Under the pieces are notes generated by a model. It saw only the letters and a program-made list of their open reading frames with translations. It was not told where the DNA came from and did not search any database. From contig NW_024103452.1 of assembly GCF_003945595.2 (NCBI RefSeq), positions 4,615,260 through 4,679,259 on the forward strand: DNA of 64,000 bases, given 5' to 3'. Positions 53,801 through 64,000 of the stretch are shown here, one piece after another. A program made the translations under genes and the position numbers. Each line of letters opens with the position of its first letter. The stretch's first letter is position 1. The stretch comes from Pipra filicauda (taxonomy: Eukaryota > Chordata > Aves > Passeriformes > Pipridae).

Positions 53801-54089
53801 CTTAAAACACATGTTTTCCTGTAGCACATAGCGTGATAGATGGCAAGACTTAGCCAGAAAGAACTACAGTTCAGTCCTGGAAATGAACGAAAAAGTTATT
53901 GTGACTTCCCATGATCTGCCACTTCAAGGCTCCAGAGATTTGCTTTCAAACAGCTGAAATACAACTGAAATAACGTGTCATATCATGATACTGAGTGGTG
54001 ACAAGACATTGCTTTTTGACTAGACTTATTTCATATCTTGTTATTGAACAGCTTCAGTCAGCCAGTGAGACAATAAAACATGATGTTAT

Positions 54090-54157
54090 ATATACATACA
54101 CATACGTATACCAACAGTATATCCATTTATAGATCAATCTATCTATCTATATCTACC
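54090..54157. repeat. TA/CA and (ATCT)n simple repeat
   Basis: ATATATACATACACATACGT leads, after a short gap, to ATCAATCTATCTATCTATAT: a short degenerate dinucleotide and tetranucleotide repeat. Confidence 0.7.
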
Positions 54158-55431
54158 CAGAATGGTCATTTCTTAAACCATTTTTTGCGTGTCAGCCTGC
54201 AGCTAACCCATCAACTATCTCAACAAAACAAGGACAAGGAAGATGAAAACATACATAGGTTATTGTAAATATATATATTTGGTTTTCCAGTTTAGTACAA
54301 TTGCCTTGCAAGTAAAAGTGTGGTTACTGGGGAAGCACTAACCTATCAGTATGGACAGCGCTGACCGCTGAATTTCCAGGTTATGCTTTTCCCAAACCTT
54401 TTCTGGCAATTCTCACAGAACTGCAGAGTTTAATGCAGTGAAACCACTGCTGGTCAGTAATGAATAAACGTAGTGAAAAAAATGATCTGAAGAGACTTTG
54501 TTGATGGAGTGTGTACAGCTACTAAGAAAGTATTACTGGTTTAAATTATAAGGCATAGAATGACAGCAGTGATGCTCCCCAGCCATTCCAGTACAATTGA
54601 AGGAACTCATATCCTTACCCTTGTAACCCCCAATTCATAAATAGAAAAGAACAGATCTCTAGGGTATCTTTCAGGGATTAGCTGATCTCCACAACAAGCT
54701 GTTGAACAAGGAATGGTCCAGAAACATTCAATATGCCAACTATCACAACTTTTGTTTCATGAAAAAGGTAGAGTTGGCCTTAGCTATGAGCATTTTTTAC
54801 ATTAACATTCCCCTTGCTGTTTTGACAGACCCTCTTGTGCTATGATGAAGCATTTTATAAAACAAACTGTTAAGTCAAAAAAAAAAAAGGACAAAATTCA
54901 AAACTAACACACCCCACACAAAACCCCAATAAAAATAGCCCCAATAGATTTCCAGAGTGCCTGGAGTATGACAATGCACCAGGAAGGAGTATCCATTTGG
55001 GGGACTTGAAAGCCCATGACAATGTCTCTTCACTGAGTCAGAAATTGCTGGCATTGAAATATTGCGCTCTCTGCTACTATTCGGTGTTGTAAATACAAAA
55101 GGAAAAGCTCCACTTCCCACTCAGAGAAAAACTTTCAGGCTTGTTAAGGTTTGGATTTATCCCCTCTACACAGAGGCATTAGTTGGGGTGGCTGAATTTG
55201 CTGCTCTAGTCACGGTCAGAGGAAAGTAACAAGTTCCTCTGAATGATGAGTCAGAGCAGCTCAGAACTGCAGTTCCCAAGGGCAGCATCTCTCATCACTG
55301 ACCACAGAGAAAGCCTCCTGTGAATTTAGGCCTGAGCTAAGTCTTTCTGAAATGAACACTGCAGAGGCAGCTGATTGGAGACACCTGACTTTGAAAAAAA
55401 AGAAATTGATGGTTTTGCTCTTTGGTGTTGT

Positions 55432-55482
55432 TTTTTCCCTTTTTCTTTTTTTTCGTTTTTCTTTTTTTTTCTTCTCCCTTTC
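55432..55482. repeat. Polypyrimidine (T-rich) tract
   Basis: About 50 bases of T with scattered C, broken by a single G. On the transcribed strand it is a long polypurine run (A/G). Confidence 0.85.
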
Positions 55483-56896
55483 AATATATTAATTCCAGGG
55501 AATTTTTGATTTACCTCATGCACAATACAACTTTCTGTGCACACGTTTTATTACTATATCAAGAGTATTTCAGAAAGCCTTTTAAGTAAACTTTACTCTA
55601 TGAGAAATGATTTATTTATGAATTGTGTTACTTTTCAAGAATAATTTTAAGTGAAACAACTGTGCAGGATATGGCCATGTTGTTATTGTTATTATATTTC
55701 CTATTTCACACTTAATCTATTGAGTCATGAAAACTGTTAAATATGAGGACTTTGGTTTCAGGTTTGGGAATCATGCTATTATGGAACTTTTAATGAGAAA
55801 CTTTTATTAAATTCATCCCCACGGAATGGCTTATTTTTAAAAAAGTGCAAGTGCAAATAAATGTAATGTGAGAAATTATGCAAAAAATACAAATATTAAA
55901 ACAAATGTAAATGTTGAGGCAAGTGGTAACCATTGGGGAAATAGGTGAAAAGTGATTGAAGCAATAATGCAACTGTTTTAAATCATTAATTATTAAAAAA
56001 AAAAGAAAAAAGAAAAGAAATGCACACAATGGGCTTCTGACTTTTAGTCGTTTAGTCTTCAGGCTCCATATGCTATAGGGGATTTACCCACACACATCTG
56101 GGGGACACTGGGCTCTGCAACACCTTTATTACGTTTTGTTTTTCCAACTTGAGGTTTAGCAGAATTATAGTTATGGAAACCAGTTTTAAAATCCTCTGGG
56201 AAATCACTCTAAGTTACAGATCTTCAGTAAAATCGTGCTCCCAAAGAAATGCCTCCAGCTTCTGTGGGACCTGGAACTGAAACTTTCTTGGAATCCTGTG
56301 CTGTGCTAAAGGGGACAGAGAAGGAACTTCCTTGAAAAGCATTTACCTGCAAAACTGGTCATGAGCTCTAAGATCATCTCCCAAACTCTAACCTTCAGGC
56401 AGTATGATCACTTCAAGACCTCTCAAATAGTCTCTACATTATCCTGTGTCCTCTTTTTCAGACTCAAAGAGATATTCTTTCTACCAAACCACTACACTTG
56501 TAGATATTAATTTTGGTTCCTGGAAATCTTACTTTTGATATCAAAATAAAGAGCTGTTGAAATGATTACCAGCTCCATGCTTCATTGTGTAGATTAATGA
56601 AAGAAGAACAGAGCTCTTGGTTTCTCTTTCTCCTTTTACCCCATAGGTCACTTCTACCGGAAAGTTTTTCTAGTTTATGATCTTCAGAAGATGCCTTGAG
56701 ATGCAGCAGATGACTCTGGAAAGCACAAATTTTGAAAACTTGACTCCCTAGGCTGAATTTGGGCAACTCATCTTCTCAATAATTCTCTTTCAGTCAAATA
56801 TCAAACATCCCACACTACTCTGCTTTCTTCTGAAGTTAAATCTACTAATATTTATTAAGTTACCATACACTTTCGCAAAGAGGGAAATGTTTTGTC

Positions 56897-56947
<51 letters not shown>
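56897..56947. repeat. (TCTA)n tetranucleotide microsatellite
   Basis: A perfect run of TCTA, about 12.75 units over 51 bp without interruption (GATA on the other strand). Its purity suggests it is young and probably length-polymorphic. Confidence 0.97.
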
Positions 56948-59716
56948 GCATAATTATAATTCAATGAATCTAGTAAAAGGGAAAACAGCCAACTAGGTTT
57001 TTCAGGAACAGCTGGTTCAATCTATTCATTATTCCTAGTTTATGATTAGTAAGTGCTGCTTCTTCTGATTGGGAGAGAAACCAAGTGTCAATGTCAAATA
57101 GCGAAGACTTGTTCACACCTGAACATACTAGTCTGCATACTAATATTGGTATTTATATGAGTAATAGCCTCTTTCAAATCACTGTGCAACATACGTAAAT
57201 AAAAGGAGGGCAGGCACTGTCAAACTGAGCAGCTGTTCAAAAAAGATGTATGTGTTTGTGAACTTGCTTTTGCAATATTTCACAAACAAAAGACCCCAGA
57301 CTTACCTGACTTTCATGCAACAGTTTTCTTGGGTTTGGTTTTCTTTTTCCCTGATGATGTCATCTACCTACTTGCACCCATTTTAAACATCTAATGAAAT
57401 GTTCTAATGCTAAAGCAAATAAATGAGCAGACATGAATTTAATTATAGTGTCACTATAGTATTTATTGCTTCAGAAAATATTTCAAATAAAGAGTGATTA
57501 GAAAAAAGAAAACAAACCAAACACACAGTTAACATGAATGATTAGTAAAGACACCAAAAATGTCATCCCAATGGCATACCAGACACTAGATACCATCAAG
57601 GATATTGAACAATTCTCAGAGGACACTGAGAATTAGAATGCCTTTGTATTGCAACTTTCTGGGTTGTCAAGTGTAATACATCACCTAAGATCACCGTCTG
57701 GCTCATATAGGATGACCTCTGGAAATATAACCACCATACAATGACTGTCTGTTCTAGTCAAGTTATTAAATGGTCTGCATATGTAAGGAATAAGATATAC
57801 AAGCCCAAAACCAGTACACATCACTGAACTACATAACCTAAAAATCTCAATTCTTTAAGTGTTCTTATTCTTACTTCCAACATATTTTCCATTAAAAATA
57901 TTTGGAACAGATTCTAATCACTTTAGCAGATTCTACTATTATGTTAAATAAATTATCGGGTCATACTTTATTGCATGATTGTACAAGTTTTCTACAGTTA
58001 TTTTTAGCATTCAAGACCACTGCCTTCCTCTTTTGTCTTCTGGATTTCCTGTATGTTATTAGACTGTGGTGAGGTCAGGCATCAGAGGAAATAACAGCAG
58101 TGCTAACTCCTAGACCCAATGTTTTATGAATTACTGAGCATCAGTGATGTAATGGCAATAAATCTAACCCAGTCTCAGTCTTGTGTCCTGTTGTAAATAA
58201 ATGAAGTTAGCAAAGGTGTTATTTTATTCAAGAGCCTTCCTGATGAGAACGAAAATGTTTCCCTCGGGGTGTTGTTTGTAAAATTGCTTCTGTAATTAGG
58301 GTGCTGTTTAACAAGAGAAAGGTTCTCCAGTTTTCCCGGGGAACTTTCAGTCAAGGGTATCTTATTTACAACACAAAAACGACTGCAAATTGGGGAAGCA
58401 ACATACAGAAAGGACTTAGTCAAGTGGAGTTAACATATAAGCATATGGCCAAGATTTTCTAATTTCCCAAGTGATTTTGCATACTCCCAAGTTGGGCACC
58501 CAATTTAAAACTTGCTCAAGGGCTCTGATTTTCACCAAATACCTTCTTAGACAATTTAAAATTCTGATACTTGAAGCTGTTTGTCTCTTCTGAAAATAAA
58601 GGCATATGTCTGCATTACTTTTAATTCCTAGCAAGGAGAAACCTCTAATATGGGCACATCCTCACTAAAGTTTTCAAAAATCTCACTCTAAATGAGTGAC
58701 AGGATAAGAAGCAAGCCTATAAAAATATTATTAATTCTCTCTCCCTATTATAAGAACTTGTGAGCATGCTTTCAGAGAATTTGTGAAAGTGAAAAAGGGA
58801 CAGAGAAGTACACTACAGCAACCACTGTAACAACTATTAAGCTTTGCTTTTTTTTTTAAGATACTGCAGTCTATTTGCAGCACTTCATTCCAAGGTGCCT
58901 ATAAAGTGTCAGGTCTAGATCAGTGTTTGATACATATGCAGATTTTAAAAAAACATAAACTAAATCTGGCATACAGAAGCTGAAATTCTGACCCTTTGGG
59001 CAATTTTGCTTTTCTTGAGGCAAAGCTTAGAACTGAAATCCCTGCAACAAGCACTTCTCTTTACTTATTGTTCCCTCCACCTGCTTGCAGTGTGACACCA
59101 CCCAGCCCTTCTGCAGCCTCATTTGATTTTTCTTCATTAGCAAGAAATAATATCCTCAGATTTTAATAGCTGGTATTGCATTAGAGAACAATGCATTTGA
59201 AAATGCAAATTCTATTCTACATGTGGAGACATAACTAACAGTAGATATAATTATAACCTCTCTCTGTGACAAGTTGCAATTATTCCTCATGGCACTGTGT
59301 TTCAAAGCAATGCATTTCTCATACTGATCGGGTTTTTTTATTAAAAAAGTCAAGAATGTTTGATATGCTTTTCCCAGTGCAACAAAAACTTTGCTGAGAC
59401 AGTAACAGATGGATTTAAGTGAGTTTGATTCAAGGTGACTGAAAAAAGTACATTAAAATTCACTTCTTTATTCACTATCTTGCCTGCTTTTCTAGCACCC
59501 AAGAATCTCCAGAAGGGGAGAGAGTCAATGACACTGGCAAGAATATGTGGTACACTCAGCTCATATGTCTATATATGTACCTTCATAAATAGGAATGCAC
59601 AGTGTCAGTAGGGCTAATCAACACTCAACCACATAACTCAATTACTGATACTTGTATTTTTGAAGAAGAAATGCAGCCTGTCTTTTAACAGAACTTTGGC
59701 TCAAAATCCTGGCTCA

Positions 59717-59774
59717 TTGTATAGTGTAGTGTAGTATAGTATAGTTTAGAATCGTTTAGTACAGCATAATATAG
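59717..59774. repeat. Pentanucleotide (TATAG/TGTAG)n repeat
   Basis: Units of TGTAG, TATAG and TTTAG repeat about ten times with increasing divergence towards the right end. Confidence 0.85.
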
Positions 59775-59987
59775 ATTGACTTTGTTGGCTAAAGCAAACT
59801 GACAAACACACCAACTTCTCACAGGAAAAAAAAGTAGTTCCCTTTAATGTTCTGTTTGATTTCTGCAGTAAACTTTAATGGAATCCAAATGATTTTGCTT
59901 TTTTTTTTCTTTTTGAGAAAGAAAACTGACATTTAGATTACTCCACATTTCACCACTCACCACAAGATCACAGCCACCGTGAGAAGT

Positions 59988-60047
59988 GGTCACGGTCATG
60001 AATTGGATTATCCAGGACCTGTCTGTGCTCTGCATAAAGTGACGTCA
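59988..60047. promoter_or_regulatory. DR1-like half sites and full CRE palindrome
   Basis: GGTCACGGTCA at 59988-59998 is a direct repeat of the nuclear-receptor half site with one-base spacing (DR1). TGACGTCA at 60040-60047 is the perfect 8 bp cAMP response element. Finding both, including their CpGs, within 60 bp of an AT-rich intron is suggestive of an enhancer, but function is inference. Confidence 0.35.
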
Positions 60048-60138
60048 ATAAATGCTACAGACTCCAAGCAAGGGTGGTGCCATCCCAAATGTGGTGTGAT
60101 CTGTGAGACTTTCACGCAGATCTTCTCAGGCCCTACTC

Positions 60139-60200
60139 TTAGAATTTCAACATGAACCCCACTGAAGTCAGAGAAAGATTCCCTTCAAGTTCAGTGAACG
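60139..60200. repeat. Old palindromic interspersed repeat (archosaur/turtle type)
   Basis: CCCCACTGAAGTCAGAGAAA followed by GATTCCCTTCAAGTTCAGTG resembles the widespread reptile/bird repeat built around CCCATTGAAGTCAATGGG and its inverted partner CCATTGACTTCAGTGGG. CACTGAA and TTCAGTG are inverted halves about 30 bp apart. The assignment is by memory of the motif and the boundaries are rough. Confidence 0.45.
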
Positions 60201-62349
60201 CCAGAGGAATCTTCCTTATATCCCTTGCCATGTTTACATGTTAATGCAAGGTCATGGTAAATCCTTCCAAATGACTATGAATTAAAACAGTTGTTCTCCA
60301 TCACCACCAATTTAAAAGGTTTGAACTGACAAATACACGATTTCTAAACTTGCATCTGTACCATCACCCTTCTGTTTTTTGTCATCATTAAAGGCAATAA
60401 ACACTGAGTAGAAAAAAAATCACATGTGTTCTTAATCCATATTGATTACTTGTTTTACAATATCTGACTGAAATGCAAGCTTCATTTGCATTTATTCAGA
60501 TAAATATCAAATATTTAACCCCACTTAATGGTTGATCCTTGAAATGCATAATTGCATTAAAACACATATATTTACAAACAAAAATAATAAGACCTGAAAT
60601 ATTAATCATCTCCCCTGCTGTCTCAAATCACCCTTTTCATTTTTTATTCATAAACAAAGGCACCTTTGGACAACGATTTGGGTTCTCTCCTCAGCAATGC
60701 TGGTGCAACCCCAATGAAAGCCAACAGAACTAAAGAAAAAAGTCAGCCTTGGAGATTATCGAGAAGAACAAATATCAGAAGGATCCATATGTTTTTTGCA
60801 TATCCATAACACAGATGCAAATTTTAAGTCTTCAGGTTACTTTCTGTCTTAGTTTTACAACTGAAGTGTTTCCTTACTATAACTTATCCCTGGATCTGGA
60901 AATTTTGAACTTAATTGGTAGGTTAAAAAAACCACATCATTTGTATTTATTTAATGAAATATTCTCAGACCATCTGCAAGATAATGCTGCTCAATTTTCT
61001 ATCACCTTGGATGTAAACATTTCAACAGAAGGTGGTGTTTGTGCTGTTTGAGGCACCTTCTGAACTCTGCTGAGCTTATCTTCTCTTTAGAGATGAAACT
61101 TTGTTTACCTAAGATCTGAGCACTGATTACAGGCCCCTGGGAAATGGAAACATCGTAACACGATAATTGGTTCCCGAAATGTAAGTCCCTCTGAAGGGAA
61201 GAACTCAGAGGTATGGCCTTGTAGGAAAAGTGACCAAACATCTGCAAAGGTGCTGGTGTTCCCCCCCTGCTGTGTAAGACAAGTCTCATGAAGGCCAGCA
61301 AGGTCCGCTGGTCCCACACTGCGCATCCAAAGATGCACAGAAAACCCGTGGGAACGAAATGCATCTTTCCCCTTTCCTTTTCTTTCGTACACAGGCATTA
61401 AAATTAACACTTATAAATGGAACCTGAAATATAATAGCTCAGCTGTCTTCTTGTTTCAGGAGGTGTTAGTGGTAGCAGAGAAGCCAAATTGCAGGATTGG
61501 CATTTTATTCTCATATCAATGACTAAGCATCTGCTCCAAAACCGATTCAGTCCATGGCACTCTCCTCTCGTGTTTTAGTGTCCTCTGAATTAAGACCTTA
61601 AAAGACTAGAAGCATAATCGATTTTTGTACAGATTAAAGAAACGGGAATTTTAGCACTACATTTCTGCCTGTAAATGTTTTATCTGTCAATGTTAGAGAT
61701 AAAACATCATATTGCTGACTGGAGGTAGCTAGAATAGACCAGAACTACTTGTGAACTTTATGTAAAGTAGTGTTCACAGTTTCCTTCTGTATCTTTCCAT
61801 AGAAAGCAATTCTTGAAACACTCATGCAGTGCATCTTTTATAGATCAAAAATAAGGTTTTAAAATAACAATAATTTTTTTTGAAATTTTATTTTATTTTT
61901 TTTATGAATGAGATCAATGTCCAGTAACAGTCAAAAAAAAGCAAATGTCATATTATGAGTTTTTAGGAAAGAAATAAAGAACAAAACCAACAGTATCTTT
62001 ATGCCTCTATAAATGCACGACACTTCTGCATTTTCAGTACTGTATGAAGTTACAGTCTTCTAACTCAAAAAACATACACACTGGAGGAGAGATGAAGAAA
62101 AGAAGAGCGCTCTCAGTTTGTTCTAAAATGAGAAACTGGCAGGCAGAAAGTTTAAAACAAAATAAAGGAATGTTCCTCCCATGTTGCAATTTGTAGGGCT
62201 TGGGGTGCTGTGGATACTTAAAAGATATATGAGCTCAAGATATGCCAGTACTAATTCACAAAAAACAAGTCATTGAAAAGCATTAAACACAGAGATTCCA
62301 TCCCTGGTTCAGGAAATCCCTGAACAACGAGTGCTGGAGCCTGGGAGAC

Positions 62350-62476
62350 TCTATCACTAAGCACTGCTGCATACTTGCCTTATTCTCCTCCACTGGCATT
62401 CATTATGGGACCTGGTGAGAACCAAGATACTGGGCTAAATGAGCCTTTGGTCTGAACAGATTTGACTGTTCTTATG
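62350..62476 (+). mobile_element. Ancient CR1 LINE 3' end
   Basis: GATACTGGGCTAAATGAGCC, TTTGGTCTGAACAG and a terminal GTTCTTATG match the end of the old CR1 lineage common in turtles, crocodilians and, as decayed copies, birds. The recalled form is GATACTGGGCTAGATGGACC followed by TTTGGTCTGACCCAGTATGG. Upstream, CTTGCCTTATTCTCCTCCAC and GGCATTCATTATGGGACCTG fit the preceding 3' UTR loosely. The end motif (TTCTTATG) differs from the ATTCTATG end of the copy at 14689, so two CR1 lineages of different age are present. Confidence 0.8.
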
Positions 62477-64000
62477 AAATGAGGCAGAGAGAAATTAGGT
62501 AATTTAGCCAGGAAATCTATGCCAAAGCAAAAAGCTAATGTTCTAGTTCCTGAGCCTTGTCCAGTGCCATAAACAAAAGTATATAGTCCTGCCTCAAATC
62601 CCAGTAAAGCTAATGGCAACTGAGCTTACTCAGCACATGCAAAGCTATGCACAATGTGCCAAGTAAAATTGGTAAGGATCACTTGTGATGGGAAGAGTAC
62701 ATCAGCCTTTGTGCCCAGTTAGCCTTTAGTCTCCCAGTGATTCCCAAGAAATATCTCTGTTGGATTCCCAGTGCACGGACAAACTGCAATATGCAAATAG
62801 CCACTTGCATTTCATTCACTGGAGTTTTACAAGGACTAGCAGTGGAAGCCAAAAATCCCCCTCATAGATTTCCAGCTCCAAAAAAACTTAATATTAATTA
62901 ACTAAACAATCATATAAACAATGATTTAAAAGAAATAAGTTATTTAGCTTAGAATAAAAATCAGATAATGCATATCACAACATTTCATAAAGAAAAATGT
63001 GGGGTTCTTTTAACTATGTTCTATGATCCATATATAGCCAGTGGAGATTCACGTAACAATATTATTCTAAAATGTTCCCATCATTTCCAACACTTATTAA
63101 AATAATCTAATCTAATTCAACATATTGGAGGGAAGAAGAGCTGATATGCAATTATCTCTTTCTCTAAATTGTTCTTTGATTTGGTTTCAAGGGTCAAAGA
63201 TCCACCCAGTTTTTGTGTTAATAGCCAGCACTGATGTTACTGGGAGAAACAGAACGGAAGATAGAGGTGGAGGTTGAATTTGAAGATAACTTTAATAAAA
63301 ACATTAGAAACTACTGGATAAGGAAAGCAAACAAACATCCAACAAGTCCACCTCCTGTTTCATAACTCTTCCTTGTTTCTTGATGTATCATAATATCCTT
63401 CCTTTCCCCTTTTAATCATGCAAACTAACAGCTGCCTTTTTAAGCATTTTTAGACTTAACTTCAAGTGCCGCACTTGATGCCATATGTCACACATTTCCT
63501 CTCATTTTTTGTGAAATGGCTTCAGATGGAAGGGTTTAACCTTATTTTTCTCCTGTCTGGATTTTGTCTTTTGGTATTTAGAAGCCTCTTTCTATCTTAA
63601 ATGTCATTCATTCTACGTCGTTTCATCAAATTTGATCACAGGTTTTAAATTCTGCACTGTTAATCTTCTTAACTAATATAAGAAGTTAAAAATTCATTTA
63701 TTACAAACTGTACCATGATGAGGATACTTGTTTACATAGAGTAGCTAAAGCAGAAGACTTCTGGTAGAAAACTAGGAAGTGCAAGCTGCAAGCAGAAAAT
63801 GAACAAGAACAGGATGTAAAGTAGACCAGATTTGCTTACAATGGCCGTATGCTTTTTTCTTTCTGCTGCATTCTCACCTTTCTACCACCTTGCCATCACA
63901 TTTGTTTTTATATAATTATCAGCATTTATATAATTTTCAGCATGGGGGCTTGATCTACTGTCTTAGATGAAAATGTCTGTGGAAGTAGACCAAATGCTTC

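Larger units (their letters stand above)
50831..64000 (-). other. SEMA3A: SEMA3A intron, partial (upstream of the 94 bp exon)
   Basis: At least 13.2 kb of intron running off the right edge. The preceding exon, which should end with an IGHHPE-like peptide, was searched for on the minus strand and not found. Contents are a polypyrimidine tract (55432-55482), TCTA and TATAG microsatellites (54090-54157, 56897-56947, 59717-59774), an old palindromic repeat (60139-60200), a possible regulatory pair (59988-60047) and an ancient CR1 3' end (62350-62476). Confidence 0.82.

Overview
This window is part of one large vertebrate nuclear gene. It is almost certainly from a bird, and the gene is semaphorin 3A (SEMA3A, called collapsin-1 in birds), transcribed from the minus strand. 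Nine consecutive coding exons, each with canonical AG/GT borders and matching phases, are scattered over about 46 kb between 50830 and 4340. Joined in the order 50737-50830, 43984-44103, 21044-21186, 19793-19907, 19625-19694, 18425-18569, 12319-12538, 7153-7244 and 4340-4381, they give 1041 nt, or 347 codons, with no stop and no frame break. They correspond to about residues 152-498 of the roughly 772-residue protein, which is most of the sema beta-propeller. The signal peptide and first part of the propeller (to the right) and the last part of the propeller, PSI, Ig and basic tail (to the left) lie outside the window.

The organism call rests on three things: the SEMA3A sequence, which reads close to the avian form; a CR1 LINE 3' end at 14689-14854 that finishes in the ATTCTATG tandem repeats typical of bird CR1; and AT-rich intron DNA with two much older CR1 remnants (22600-23350 and 62350-62476). 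The species cannot be fixed from this sequence.

Layout, left to right in + coordinates: 1-4339 is a partial intron. 4340-21186 is the exon-dense part, with eight exons and introns of 98 bp to 5.9 kb. 21187-43983 is a 22.8 kb intron with an old CR1 reverse-transcriptase remnant, a diverged repeat pair, a GC-rich palindromic patch and several candidate regulatory or cryptic-exon segments. 43984-44103 is an exon, 44104-50736 a 6.6 kb intron and 50737-50830 an exon. 50831-64000 is a partial upstream intron with microsatellites and old repeats.

No second protein-coding gene, RNA gene, CRISPR array, prokaryotic operon or complete mobile element could be supported. The open frames of up to 143 codons outside the exons are about what chance gives in 64 kb of this base composition. 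The items most worth a second look are non-coding: a CpG cluster at 6253-6558, a CpG-richer homeodomain/POU-like block near 35000-35350, a CRE plus DR1 pair near 60000, and a possible small plus-strand spliced transcript around 32459-32716. I found no convincing new biological system.
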